NCBI GenBank assembly: GCA_001599815.1
Contig: BCIA01000002.1
Location: 4,809,626 to 4,873,625, forward strand
Origin: Furcasterigmium furcatum
Lineage: Eukaryota > Ascomycota > Sordariomycetes > Glomerellales > Plectosphaerellaceae
Direction: 5' to 3'
Length of the DNA stretch: 64,000 bases
Both the position numbers and the translations under genes were made by a program. Below the pieces are notes generated by a model that saw nothing but the letters and a program-made list of their open reading frames with translations, ran no database searches and had not been told where the DNA came from. Positions 19,052 to 29,260 of this stretch are shown piece by piece. Numbering within the stretch: the first letter of the stretch is position 1; each line of letters opens with the position of its first letter.

Positions 19052-21573
19052 CTAGTCGAACATGTCCGCGCCTGTGGGACGACTGGAGCTCCTCCGCCGC
19101 TCCAGCCTTCGTCTCCGCCGGTTGTCCGCCGCCGATGCTGTCGGCTGGTTCATCGGCACGCTCGGTGACGGGCTCATGCCGCTCCAGGTGCCGTGGCTCT
19201 CGGGGCTGCCGACGCTCGACACATCTGGTGCCGCCAGCGGCGTGGTCGCGGGCGGTGGCACCGGCTGACCGGAGTAGTACGCCGAATCTTTCGGTTTCCG
19301 CCCGGCCGCGAAAGCCGGGTTCGGCGGCGATAGGGGCGGCAACGGCCCGCTTGCGACCGTGCTCTCCGCCGCCAGCTCAGCCCTGCGCTGGCTGGAGTCT
19401 CGTCGGTACCGCCTGCGACCAGGCGAGTCCGTTCCGGAGATGCTGCCGACAGAGTCGTTGCGTCGCCGCCCGTCTCTTCTCGCAGCTGCCTCCTCCTCGG
19501 TGAGTCTTCGTAGTGTCACGTTTCTGTCCTTGTCGTCGTGGACCCTGACCTTGACGGCGATGGGGTCTGCTCGCCTCGAAGGCTCGTCTCGGGTGAAAGC
19601 CTCTTGTTCTGCGGCCAATCCGGCAGCCGACGCGGCTGCGGCTGCTGCTGCGCGTTCGCCCGCACGTCTTCGCCGAGAAGATGTCCGCCGATCTGGGCGG
19701 CGACTGGGTGATGAATACGCGTCGCTGGAGTAGTCTCGGCGAAGAACCCCCTGAGGGTCCGGCGGCATCGCTGGCATCTCCGCGTACTGAGTCGTGGGGG
19801 CAGCTCCCGCCTGGAGCGGTGGCATCGGCGGTCCACCAAGTCCCGAGGTGGTGGTCGGTCGTGGCTCCAGCCGCGACGAGTCTTCCGTCAAGCCGGTTAT
19901 GGACGTGCCGAGGGTTGAGGCTCGCGGGGGGCCTCCTGGCCTTCGCGACTCCTTGCGAGACGGCGAGCCGTACCCGTCGCCTGTGTATCTGGAGTTCAGC
20001 ATGCCCGAGCGCAGCTCTTCCTCTTCTCTCATTCTTTTTTCATCCTTTTGCCGATTCCTCCGGTCTGCCCATCGCTTCCCTAGCCAGCCCAGGCCGATTC
20101 CTGCGAGGATACCCCCACCCACGCGCGCAGCGCCACCACCACCTTGCGCCTCGATGGGCCGTCTTGATGGGCTGACGTACGATGAGTAATCAGACTGCTC
20201 CATGCCGTAGCCGGAATTTGTTCTCGCATGCGATGCCATCGGCCGATTCATCGGCCGTTGTTCGGCTGCGCTGATTGCTTGCGCGGCGATGGCGGGGTTC
20301 CCGGGGGGAGGGAGTATTGAGCCTCCCCCAGGACGCCGGGTGTCGACAGTGTAGTCGCTGTACTCGCTGACGGCGCCGGGACGTCTGCCGGGTCTGTCTC
20401 TGCGGGGAGACTCTGTTGATAGGGCCGAGTAGTCGTCGTGGTATCTGTTCTCGTTTCGCCGATTCGCCATCCCAGACATGAGCTTCCCGGCGCCCACTGC
20501 AGCACCGACACCCATGAGACCCTTCATGAAGCCGCTTCTCTTGTTACCGCCCTCTCTTCGAGAGTCGACATCAGTGTACTTCTCCTCCTCGATGTAGCTG
20601 GCAGAGCCTCTGCGCGATGGGATGACTTCTGGGCCGCGCCTGGGGCTACGGGACCGTGACCGGCTCGGGAGCTGCTCCTTGTTCTTACGGCGGCGCAGCA
20701 GAGCCCAGATGCCGCCAATCGCCACCAAAGGACCGAGCCACCTCTTCCAGCCAGTCCTGTCCTTGGTGACTTCGGTGTATTCCGTGTGGTATTCAGACTG
20801 GGGACCAATCGGGCCATCGGGTCTGCCACCGTTGGCATACACCGCGCTCTTGGCTCGAAAGTCGAGGATAAAGTAGAGCAGCAGTAAGAATGCCATCCAG
20901 AAGGAAAAGAGGATGAAGAGATATCTCGGTGACCCGTAAAGCGTCAGACCGAGCGGGACCTGGATGATGCCAAGAAGAGCAATGAGTCGGCCACTCCACC
21001 TGTGGATCGTGAGCCGGATAGATGGCTTCAGGGCGTGAATGTTGCGGACGATGCGTCCGCCGATGATCTGCAGGAGGAACATGACGTAGATGGCAAGGCC
21101 AATGGCATGGTGAGGGTTCGTCCAACTTCTGTTGGGGCCAACGGCAAACCAGCCAAGGACGAATGCCGGGGTGAGCAACAGGATACAGAAGCCATTGATG
21201 TAGGCGTGGAAGTGTCGCGCTGTGCCGGGCTGTCGGGTGTAGAACCTAGCAGTCATGACCGCGATGGGTATGAGGGCCAGGAAGACCAGCGCGCCCAAGA
21301 CCGCATGGCCGATAATGAGTGTGTGATACTCGGAGACGGTGGAGAAGCGATTTCCCATGCCTGAAGCGCCGTTAGTACATCCTGATGACAGGTCTGAGAG
21401 GCCTCGCGAGGCTCTTTCTTACCATTGTATCGCATAGTCTCAAAGTTTAGACCAACCAGGTTGGGCAGAAGGTACGTGTTTTTCTCAAAGTCCCATGTGC
21501 CATCGCCGACTGTCATGGTCTTCGAGTCGTATCTGGCTGTGCCAGGGGCCGAGTATCGCTCTGCCGGCGCCAT
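19052..21573 (-). CDS. Cytochrome b561-domain membrane protein with long basic disordered tail
   Basis: Two exons (21573..21423 and 21360..19052) encode 819 residues. Exon 1 carries a short lumenal-type segment (TWDFEKNTYLLPNLVGLNF). Exon 2 opens with five hydrophobic helices between about residues 60 and 220, with the histidine pattern expected for b561 heme ligation: H69 in helix 1, H100/H102 before helix 2, H134/H135 before helix 3 and H170 before helix 4. A sixth hydrophobic stretch (WLGPLVAIGGIWALL) follows. The remaining 500 or more residues are Arg/Ser/Pro-rich and disordered but hold two Gly-rich hydrophobic stretches at about 328-348 and 456-476. b561 proteins pass electrons across membranes, often from ascorbate or to ferric iron; the donor and acceptor here are unknown. 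The frame is open upstream of 21573 and there reads like the core of a signal peptide (GALLLVAAV), so the true start may lie in an unseen exon. Confidence 0.85.
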
Positions 21574-23231
21574 GACGGCGGCGACAAGGAGGAGGGCGCC
21601 GTCAGTCGGGTTGGGAGGTGGATGGAACGCGGGAGCGCGGTGGTGTCTCGGACTGTCTGGTCGGCGGCCTCGGTCGTGGGAGAGAGCGCGGGGAGAAGCG
21701 CGGTGAAAGTGGCGGTGGAGGAATGTTGGATTCGGGGTTTGGTGGGGTTTTGGGCATCAACAGAGGATGCCAGAGGGAAATTCTTCAGTGTCGTGCAATC
21801 GTGTCGTGGGTGAGGCCTCTCCGTGTACAGCTTCAACAACGTTGCATCATGACAGGAAGAGGAGGACAAGATGCGAAGACAGCGACTGGGCAGCGCAAGA
21901 CAAGACAATCGGACGGTTGCCAGCTGATCCCAGACCTGCAGCATTCTGGTTGCGCGGGGTGACGGGAGGATCGTCAGTGTGCATCCTGGTCGCCGCGCCA
22001 CCTATCCATTGGCCAGAGCTCTTATCGACCACGCCCCACAGATACTTTCCAGTTGTACCTTTTGGACTCGGTCAGGCATGGATTCTGGTGATTCCCTCTT
22101 CCCTCTCATCACGATTCCATAGCCGCACTCACGATGAAGAGATGTTTTTCGTCTCTTCAGCCTTCCGTCAGCCAGCGAAGTCGCTGAGATGGTCCCGCTT
22201 CTGACACCATTTAAAACATGACCTTCACCCTGGCCTCCTGACAATACACCGCCCCGATCAATTGACCACATCCGGGCATGGACGCATCCCTCGCGAACCG
22301 ACGACCGGGAAGACATTGTTCGTCGATGGACCCGACTTCGCAACCCGACTGATGCGCAACGGAGAAACAGCGAGGCTGAGTCTCAAGACAACACACGATG
22401 AAAGACGCAATGACAACGCCCAGCCCTCGCCTCAGCCTCAGCCCAGAGCTTCGTTTGCCCCTTTCGGCCTTCTCGGAACCCGGTTCGGACCCCATCCCAG
22501 ACACCCGCCTCGCCGTCTTTGAACCCCCTCCGCCGAAACAGCCCTACGACCTCGAGCGTCGAATTAAGGTCAGGATCGTTTACTCGATTCACTCTAGCAG
22601 CTCAGGCTTTCTCAGAAGTGCCTTCACTTCATCACCTGCCCATTCAGCCACAGTCCGCCCGCCTAGTTCACTTCTCCCGGCTCAATGCAGCCATGAATGA
22701 CAGGGCTGCATCTAGGCACCCTTCGTATTAGCCGTGTTGGCGTTGGTCGTGTTGGTCGGTTTCCGTGCGATGTGAACGGCGAGCCAACAGCCTTCACGCA
22801 AATTCCCATGTCGTAGACCCCCTCCGCATCTATTCACCTCCCCTATCCCACCTCTAGCGCCTGGGCATCCATGTCACAGTCACGAATTACGTAGACTCTT
22901 GGCGAGGATCGCGACAACGGGGATCAGGGACCAAGGATCGCGGCCCTCAGCCCACCGCCAACCGCATGCAAAGCATGGGAGTCCAAGGACCAACGGCGCA
23001 AACGGCGCGCCCGACGCCCGGCGCCGAGGCGACCTTGCAGATCAGTCGAGTACGGTAGAGCTTCCATCGCAACATATATATCTCGAAGGATTCGGCCTGC
23101 CCCTCCTCACTCAGATTCCCCTCCCCAGCTTCACTCACCTCTCTCTCTCCCTCCCACCTCAGCGCAATACTATCATAACTTCTTCCACCTCTCTCCTTGA
23201 TCAGAATAACGCCACGTCCCAAACAGTGACC
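21574..23231. other. Divergent intergenic region (b561 / duplicated-domain protein)
   Basis: About 1.65 kb. The part next to 23232 is a long pyrimidine-rich leader, typical before a fungal start codon. The frame of the plus-strand gene is open back to 22899, but that stretch is low complexity and I treat it as 5' UTR. No other gene is supported. Confidence 0.5.
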
Positions 23232-24125
23232 ATGCCTCCCTACGCAGCCCTGTCCTTCCACAAGGACGACATCATCCGCTTCCTCAACTTCCCCTTCTCT
23301 CTCACCCGCGACCTCGAGGCCACCATCACCGCCGCCTGGGCCCCCGGCATCCAGACCGACACCCCCGAGACGGGATCCCACACATACAAGCTCAAGGGCA
23401 AGCCCTGGGCCGCAAAGGGCGACCCGTCCGAGGTCGCCTCGCGCCGCCTCCTCCGCGACATCCTCGCCTACCTCTACGCCCGCGACTGGCTCCTCGTCAC
23501 CTCCCTCGGCCACAGCGTCCGCCTCGGCTCGAAGGACACCCTCCTCTTCAAGAACATCCCCATCGCGCCCCCAGACTACACGGCCTCGCCACCCTCGCCA
23601 GCCGCCGTCTCCCCCGTCTCCTCCGTCTCACCAGGCCGCATCTCCTTCGCCCCGCCCCCGACCGTGGCCCCCGCCGCCTCCGCCGCCTCCTCCATCCCCC
23701 CGTCCCCCGCCCGCGCCGGCGCAAAGTGGCTCGCCGTCACAATCACCAAGAGCGACATCCTCCGCATCGACTGCGCCAACGAGGGCCTCGCCATGCGCGC
23801 CATCAACTCCGCCCGCGGCGTCCTCGACCGCGAGGACGCCCTCGCCTCCGCCGACTGGAACAACGACGCCTTCGAGTTCAAGCTGCGCGACAAGCCCTGG
23901 AACGCCCACGGCGACTCCGGCTGGCAGAAGCCGAGGCTGCTCATCCTCGGCCTCGTCGAGTGCCTCGAGGGCCTGGGCTGGCGCTCCTACGGCGCGATCA
24001 TGCACCGCAACGAGGAGGGCGACGACAAGAAGGCCGACAGCTGGTTCTTCGTCATGAGGGGCGACGGCGGCCAGCTGGTCCCGCCCAATCCGCATGATCA
24101 CCAGGCCGTGTACGAGATGGCGTAG
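23232..24125 (+). CDS. Protein with two tandem copies of an unrecognised ~100-residue domain
   Basis: A single-exon gene of 297 residues starting at an ATG in a good context (GTGACCATGCC). I cannot name the family. The protein has two similar halves. Copy 1 spans about residues 8-110 and carries YKLKGKPWAAKGD at 52-64, followed by RRLLRDILAYLYARDWLLVT. Copy 2 spans about 166-277 and carries FEFKLRDKPWNAHGD at 214-228, followed by PRLLILGLVECLEGLGW. Each copy thus has a K-x2-KPW-x-A-x-GD strand/turn, then an amphipathic helix ending in W. A Pro/Ser/Ala-rich linker (111-163) joins them. There is no signal peptide or membrane segment, so it is probably cytosolic or nuclear. The start at 22899 seen in the raw frame is rejected as UTR. 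Confidence 0.8.
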   Translation: MPPYAALSFHKDDIIRFLNFPFSLTRDLEATITAAWAPGIQTDTPETGSHTYKLKGKPWAAKGDPSEVASRRLLRDILAYLYARDWLLVTSLGHSVRLGSKDTLLFKNIPIAPPDYTASPPSPAAVSPVSSVSPGRISFAPPPTVAPAASAASSIPPSPARAGAKWLAVTITKSDILRIDCANEGLAMRAINSARGVLDREDALASADWNNDAFEFKLRDKPWNAHGDSGWQKPRLLILGLVECLEGLGWRSYGAIMHRNEEGDDKKADSWFFVMRGDGGQLVPPNPHDHQAVYEMA

Positions 24126-24502
24126 CGGGGAGGGTTTTGTGTAGGATGTACGTTTCAGTGGATTAGACTATTCTTTTGAAGAGCGTGTTGGACGAGATAC
24201 CAGAAATGCAGAATCGAATTCACATCACAAGACCAACCTACCCAGTATGAGTATGACAATTTTGACCGGGACGTGAGACTTCTCCCAGACTGTTCCTTCG
24301 AGCAGGTAGTGCGCAAATTTGTATTACAAGGGGTATACCGGTATACACGATGACTCGCATCTCTACTCCCTATCAAACGCCAGAGCTGTCAACCCCCCAA
24401 AGACCCTGTATGTCTGCAGGCCTCATTATTTCGAAGGGCTGAGAAACCAAAGACCAGTATTGCTTCTTCTCCTCACCTGCCGCTGCAGATCAACCCTCGC
24501 CA
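24126..24502. other. Convergent 3' spacer
   Basis: About 380 bp between the stops of the duplicated-domain gene (+) and the glucosyltransferase gene (-). It is AT-richer than the coding flanks. No gene or repeat is seen. Confidence 0.5.
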
Positions 24503-27500
24503 CTATGCAACAGGCTTCACTGGGTCCGGCGCCGGCAAAAGCGTTTCGCCATTCGGGCGTTCTTCTCCCTCCTGGTCCTCCGGAATATCATCCTCTTTCC
24601 TCGAGTGCTTCTGTTTGTCTGGCCTCTTGTCCTCGCCCCCCTTCTCCTGGGAACGAGACCGCTCAGCAGAGCTCCTCTTTCCGCCCCTGCTTTCCATGCT
24701 CGCCCTTCGCAGCTCGGCGCTCCGTCGGTGGTGAGGAAGCGTCTGCTGTTCATCCAGCTCCTTGAGCTCCTTCTCCGTGCCAACGACAGTGCTGACATCC
24801 TGTCCCTTCTTCACGGCACCGAGGGTCTTCTCTGCAATTTCCACACTCTCAAACGCCGCATGCACGCCCCTCGTCCTCTTCGCGCTGACCCAGGCCTTGA
24901 TACCCTTCCTCTTCTCTTCCTCCTCGAGAGCATGCCACAACGTCCTGAGCGTCCTCCAGCCTTCGTCGACCTCCTTTTCCACGCTCCTGCGGTCTTCGCC
25001 CAGAAGGACCGCCTCACGCTGGCCTTCGACGATGCGCGCCCGTCGAACAATGCGGTCCGGTTGCTTCCCACGGTCCACCTGCTTGGCCATGCCTCGAAGC
25101 GTGTAGCCCGCTGGCGCCGCGACGGCGGCGAGGTTCTTCAGCACGAACCCACCGAGACCCATGCCTGTCCCCTTGATGAATCCCACAACACCGTTCTTCT
25201 TGGCCCCCCGGACGGGCAGGCGGACCACGCCGGTGAAGGCATCGTAGACGCCGTAGGCAAACTCTGACTGGGCGGCCTTGAGGCCCGAGCGGATGCCGGT
25301 TACGCGGTGTGGTCGTCGGACGGTGTCGTCACCGTAGAGTCGGGGTGCGTTGTGAAATCCCTGAGCCAGCGCCATCGACAGGTCAACAGGGGCACGAGCA
25401 ACAGCCCTGACGGACAACTCAAACCCAGCACCAACATCCTCCCCGTACTCCTCGATCGGGTTTTCCAGGGTAGATGCCGTCATGGCAGATGACAGGGTGG
25501 TCTCTCGGCTCAGCATGAGCGGCCGACCAGCGGTACCGTTCGTCTGGGGCACGGCATTGCCATTTTGCTTTCCGTTTGCATCATCCTCGTCGTTATCGCC
25601 CGCGGTGTCGTTCTTCCCGCTGTCTGCAGCGCCCTCCTTCTGTTGTTCGATTTCTGCCGGTGTCTTGTCCTTGGTCTCGACATGCTGATGAAGGTTTCCG
25701 TTGGTCCTGTTGGCCTCAGCTGCTGTAGAAGCCTTGTCGCGTTCTCTGTGGGCTTTCATCTCCTTGAGCTTCCTGCGTTTCAGCTTCTTCTCCTTTCTCC
25801 GGTTTGACGTCTTCGCTAATCGGTACGGGACACTTCCAACGCCTTTGCTGGCGCTCCCTACGAAGTTGACGATCGAGCTGGCAACACCGGTGACCGGCTC
25901 TCCGGGGCCTTCAAAGTCGTTCCATTCCCTGTGGCGGAGGAGCCTCAGCTTTCTCCACGACAGGTAACCCTTTGAGACGAGGATGTCGGCCGCCAGGGCG
26001 CTAAGCTTGACAGTCGAGCTCTTGAGCCTCCAGCATGCGACGTGGTCGCGCAAGATCGAACACCTCATCGAGTTGATGCCCGACAGGTTGAGGTGGCTGT
26101 GGAATGAACGCACGGCGTTCTCGGCGCCGTCACCCTCGCTCTCGATATCTTTGGCGATTTCGCCCACGGCTTGACGCGCCTCCTCTGTCAGGCAGTACCT
26201 GATACCATCCGCGAGCGTCTCGGCGCTGAGATGCTTGTAAGGCACCGGTTCAGGTCCAGCACCCGAGCTGCCGATCATTGTTCCCCAGAAGTGCTGATCT
26301 CCGAAGAACGGGACCACCATCGTGGGTTTTCCGCATTTAAGCGCAATGGCAGTGGTACCGGCGCCTCCGTGGATGACACACGCCCGGACCCGAGGGAACA
26401 ACCAGTCGTGAGGGGTGTTTTCCAACATGAAGACGTTCTCGGGAACGTTGTCGCCGCCCAAACCTCCCCAGCCCTTGGAAAGAAGCACGCGGACTCCTGC
26501 CAGCTTGACAGCCTCAAAGATCATCTCTGTGAACCTGTCCGGATCATCGACCACGATAGACCCAAAGCCAATGTAGATTGGTGGTTCCCCGGCATTCAGG
26601 AACTCCACCAACTCCTTGGGTGGCTCAAAGGTAGAGGCCAGATCGAGAAAGACGAAACCGGAGACGTCGATCTCGTCGCCCCAGTCGGCCGGCTTAGGAA
26701 CAAGGCCAGGACTCCAAAGGTAGGAGAAGGGAACGTGGAGACGGTAGGACTGGCCAGGCGCCCAGAGCGTCGATACCGGGTCCAAGTTCAGGGTCTTGGT
26801 GCGGAACTCATTGACCAGATCTCCAAGGCCCTGCCACACCATCAGATCTACCAAGGGGTAGGACATGAAGTTTGTGTAGCCAGCATCGACGTTGGACTTT
26901 TTGATGCTCGCCAGGGGATGTGGAAAGTCCTGTGTCGGTGTGTAAGGGAACGTGAACATGAGGTGCAACGGGATGCCCAGTGCCTCGGCGCAGTGGATAT
27001 GGGCGAAGCTCGGAGGATTCGCGATGATGGCATCAGCCACGAAGGGGTCCCTCTCGCCCATCATCTTGAGGTTCTTAGCGTCCTTCTCGTCGTCAGTGGC
27101 GTTGATGCACGCCCGCCAGAAGCCCTCGAACATCTCCGCCATGGCCGACCTCCGCCTGCCGATGTCGCCGGCCTTGACTGTTTCGAGGGTCGGGATCATG
27201 CCGGGGTTCTTGACCATGAAGGCCATGAGCTCAGACGGATCGCCGCCAACAGAGAAGAACTCCAAACCAGAGTCCCTCTCCACAAACTCCCGGAAAGCAG
27301 GATGCGTGGCAATGCGTACCCGGTGACCGTACTGCTCCTTCAAGACCTTGCCGATCTTGAGAAAAGGCTGAGCGTCTCCGCGGGATCCGATAACCATGAT
27401 GACGATGTTGAGCTTCGGCTTCGCCATGTCTGCGGCCGACAAAACGGAGGCGGCGGTGGTGTGTCGAGTGGCCACAGGCCGCTCCGTCCCGACAGTTTCA

Positions 27501-28315
27501 TCCGCGCCGGGTTCCTGTCCTGTCCCAACCCCCATCCTCATGGCCTGGCCCAAAGCTTTCGCCAGGTATCCTTTGTTGGCCGTTTCCTTGACGGAGATGC
27601 GCAGACGGCCGTCCTTCTTGATCTTGCCGCTCGTCCTGTAGTGGTCGTTGCCGACCTTAAAACGTCGGTACTCTTCCATCTCGCGCTTCCTCTGCTCCCT
27701 TCGGATCCGGGCTCTCTCGTTTTCTTCGCGGGAGTTATGTTGCCGGAGACTTCCTTCCTCTTCCTCGTCCTCCTCCTCGTCGCTAGACGAGGAGCTCGAG
27801 GAGTAGTATCCGTCCATCTCCCAGTTGCGGTAGCCGCTCTCCGGGATTGGCCCTTTCATGAAAGAAGTCCCCGCCCGCCTTGGTCCCAGAGGGACACTTG
27901 GTATTCGGTTCATGGAGTGTCCTCCTCGTGGGGGGAGTTCGGTGGCCCATTTCTTGTCGACGAGGGGCCGTTGAGGCGCTGTTTGAGATCGAGAAATGGG
28001 TTGGGCGTCTAAGGACTCGGGTTCCAGGGCGTTTCTCTCCTTTCTCTTTTCAGTGTCGATCGATTGTGGCTCGCTGATAGAGACGTGCTGTGGCGGTGGC
28101 GATGCTTGCGGCAATGGAGAGTGAGGGTAGTGCACCTCCTGGGGCACCACGGAAGGGAATACGATGTGGTCGGATGGGTCTTTTACGACATTGATGTTTT
28201 GTCCGCCGTATACGATGCTCTCGACGCGTAGGAACTCGTCCTGTTCCTTCTCCGTGACAGGCGTTGCCGGCTCAGACTCGGGCGACGATGACTGCCGAGC
28301 CGTTGGGTTCAACAT
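24503..28315 (-). CDS. Sterol 3-beta-glucosyltransferase-like GT28/UGT protein
   Basis: An uninterrupted frame of 1270 residues. Residues 1-295 are disordered, with an acidic Ser/Glu run (SSSSSSDEEEDEEEEG). The GT28 N-terminal domain begins at about 300 (LNIVIMVIGSRGDAQPFLKI), and the UDP-sugar-binding C-terminal half contains the HGGAGTT signature with His649 and then VPFFGDQHFWG. These match fungal UDP-glucose:sterol glucosyltransferases. Unlike Atg26, no GRAM or PH domain is visible before the catalytic part, so I do not use that symbol. After a Lys/Glu-rich linker, a conserved-looking block at about 960-1075 includes FIKGTGMGLGGFVLKNLAAV and then PAGYTLRGMAKQ. It resembles the amphipathic C-terminal segments of lipid-transfer proteins such as Vps13/Atg2 and may attach the enzyme to membranes (inference). 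Sterol is the likely but unproven acceptor. Confidence 0.88.
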   Translation of the reverse strand: MLNPTARQSSSPESEPATPVTEKEQDEFLRVESIVYGGQNINVVKDPSDHIVFPSVVPQEVHYPHSPLPQASPPPQHVSISEPQSIDTEKRKERNALEPESLDAQPISRSQTAPQRPLVDKKWATELPPRGGHSMNRIPSVPLGPRRAGTSFMKGPIPESGYRNWEMDGYYSSSSSSSDEEEDEEEEGSLRQHNSREENERARIRREQRKREMEEYRRFKVGNDHYRTSGKIKKDGRLRISVKETANKGYLAKALGQAMRMGVGTGQEPGADETVGTERPVATRHTTAASVLSAADMAKPKLNIVIMVIGSRGDAQPFLKIGKVLKEQYGHRVRIATHPAFREFVERDSGLEFFSVGGDPSELMAFMVKNPGMIPTLETVKAGDIGRRRSAMAEMFEGFWRACINATDDEKDAKNLKMMGERDPFVADAIIANPPSFAHIHCAEALGIPLHLMFTFPYTPTQDFPHPLASIKKSNVDAGYTNFMSYPLVDLMVWQGLGDLVNEFRTKTLNLDPVSTLWAPGQSYRLHVPFSYLWSPGLVPKPADWGDEIDVSGFVFLDLASTFEPPKELVEFLNAGEPPIYIGFGSIVVDDPDRFTEMIFEAVKLAGVRVLLSKGWGGLGGDNVPENVFMLENTPHDWLFPRVRACVIHGGAGTTAIALKCGKPTMVVPFFGDQHFWGTMIGSSGAGPEPVPYKHLSAETLADGIRYCLTEEARQAVGEIAKDIESEGDGAENAVRSFHSHLNLSGINSMRCSILRDHVACWRLKSSTVKLSALAADILVSKGYLSWRKLRLLRHREWNDFEGPGEPVTGVASSIVNFVGSASKGVGSVPYRLAKTSNRRKEKKLKRRKLKEMKAHRERDKASTAAEANRTNGNLHQHVETKDKTPAEIEQQKEGAADSGKNDTAGDNDEDDANGKQNGNAVPQTNGTAGRPLMLSRETTLSSAMTASTLENPIEEYGEDVGAGFELSVRAVARAPVDLSMALAQGFHNAPRLYGDDTVRRPHRVTGIRSGLKAAQSEFAYGVYDAFTGVVRLPVRGAKKNGVVGFIKGTGMGLGGFVLKNLAAVAAPAGYTLRGMAKQVDRGKQPDRIVRRARIVEGQREAVLLGEDRRSVEKEVDEGWRTLRTLWHALEEEEKRKGIKAWVSAKRTRGVHAAFESVEIAEKTLGAVKKGQDVSTVVGTEKELKELDEQQTLPHHRRSAELRRASMESRGGKRSSAERSRSQEKGGEDKRPDKQKHSRKEDDIPEDQEGEERPNGETLLPAPDPVKPVA

Positions 28316-29260
28316 CGTGCCTTGCTTCTGCCGCGGGCAGCGATGATGGTTCGGAGGTTCGTCGATGGAATCTGGGGATTGCGGACGATGTTCCCCCGTA
28401 TTGACGGGATGTCAAGATACCGTCTTCGTCGTGGTCGCGTGTCCTTGTGGTTGAAATTCGAACATCAGTCCATCGTTGTAGGAAGGAGACGTCGGGTGGA
28501 ATGACGCGTGCGGGCTGGGAGATGGACTTCCTTGGCTCGAAGAAAAGATACGAAGGACAGTCACTCAGGCTCAGAGACACTCGGAGAGAGAACAACAAGT
28601 CGTCTCAACATGATTGCAACCTAAAATGTTGCCCCTGGGGCGCGGGACGGAAACCAAGGCCTGATCCGAGAGTCTATTGCACATGCACCAGAAGCCATGA
28701 CATCACTACCCGTGACAGTCCGGGGGAGCTTGCCCGGTACCTAGGTAGCGCTACCGCAACGAGCCGGGGCCCCTGGCACGGTTAAGGTGCCCGCTAAATC
28801 GCACCCGATGCATGCGGCGCGCTCAGTGGTCAAATCGGGTCTTGTGCCCTGGCCATCCGGAGCCAAAGGCCCGGCGACCTGGTGATCCCCTGTCGAAACA
28901 GGAAAACAGGAACATGACATAATTAGCATTGCGTCCATTCTGAAGCATTCTTCAGCTGCTGCCGGAGCTGTGCCGGACGGCGACATGGAATGAAGATTGC
29001 ACTGCCACAAGGTCTGGTACTCCGAATCGTTCCTGAGGTCCTTCATCGGCGACGCAAGCAAGCAAGCGAGCCAGCTGGCTGGAGCTTCTAGATTGGCTCA
29101 CAGATGACCACATGGCCAGTACATCCCCTCCGTGGATGGTCCAAACCGCGCGCCTCATCTAACACAGATGTCACCATGGCAGTACGACCGTGGATGTCAA
29201 TACATGCTAGATTCGCTCTGTACACTCTACTAATGCTCCCGCTCGTCGAACCATCCTTCC
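28316..29260. other. Intergenic region upstream of the glucosyltransferase
   Basis: About 945 bp: the promoter of the GT28 gene and the 3' region of the Ybp2-family gene. A perfect 12 bp palindrome lies at 28744-28755, and GCAA-type tetranucleotides occur near 29055-29072. No open frame with coding character is present. Confidence 0.5.
28744..28755. repeat. Perfect 12 bp palindrome
   Basis: GGTAGCGCTACC reads the same on both strands and lies about 430 bp upstream of the GT28 start codon. It could be a dimer binding site, but no further evidence is present. Confidence 0.4.

Noticed and set aside
22899..23231. N-terminal extension of the duplicated-domain protein
   Set aside because: The frame is open but starts with a non-ATG codon, is low complexity and pyrimidine-rich, and precedes a well-placed ATG at 23232.
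26171..28012. 613-codon open frame on the plus strand inside the glucosyltransferase gene
   Set aside because: It is exactly antisense to a well-supported GT28 frame. High GC at third positions removes stops from the opposite strand. The protein has no family motif.
24503..28315. Calling the glucosyltransferase ATG26
   Set aside because: Atg26 has GRAM and PH domains before the catalytic half, and I see neither here.
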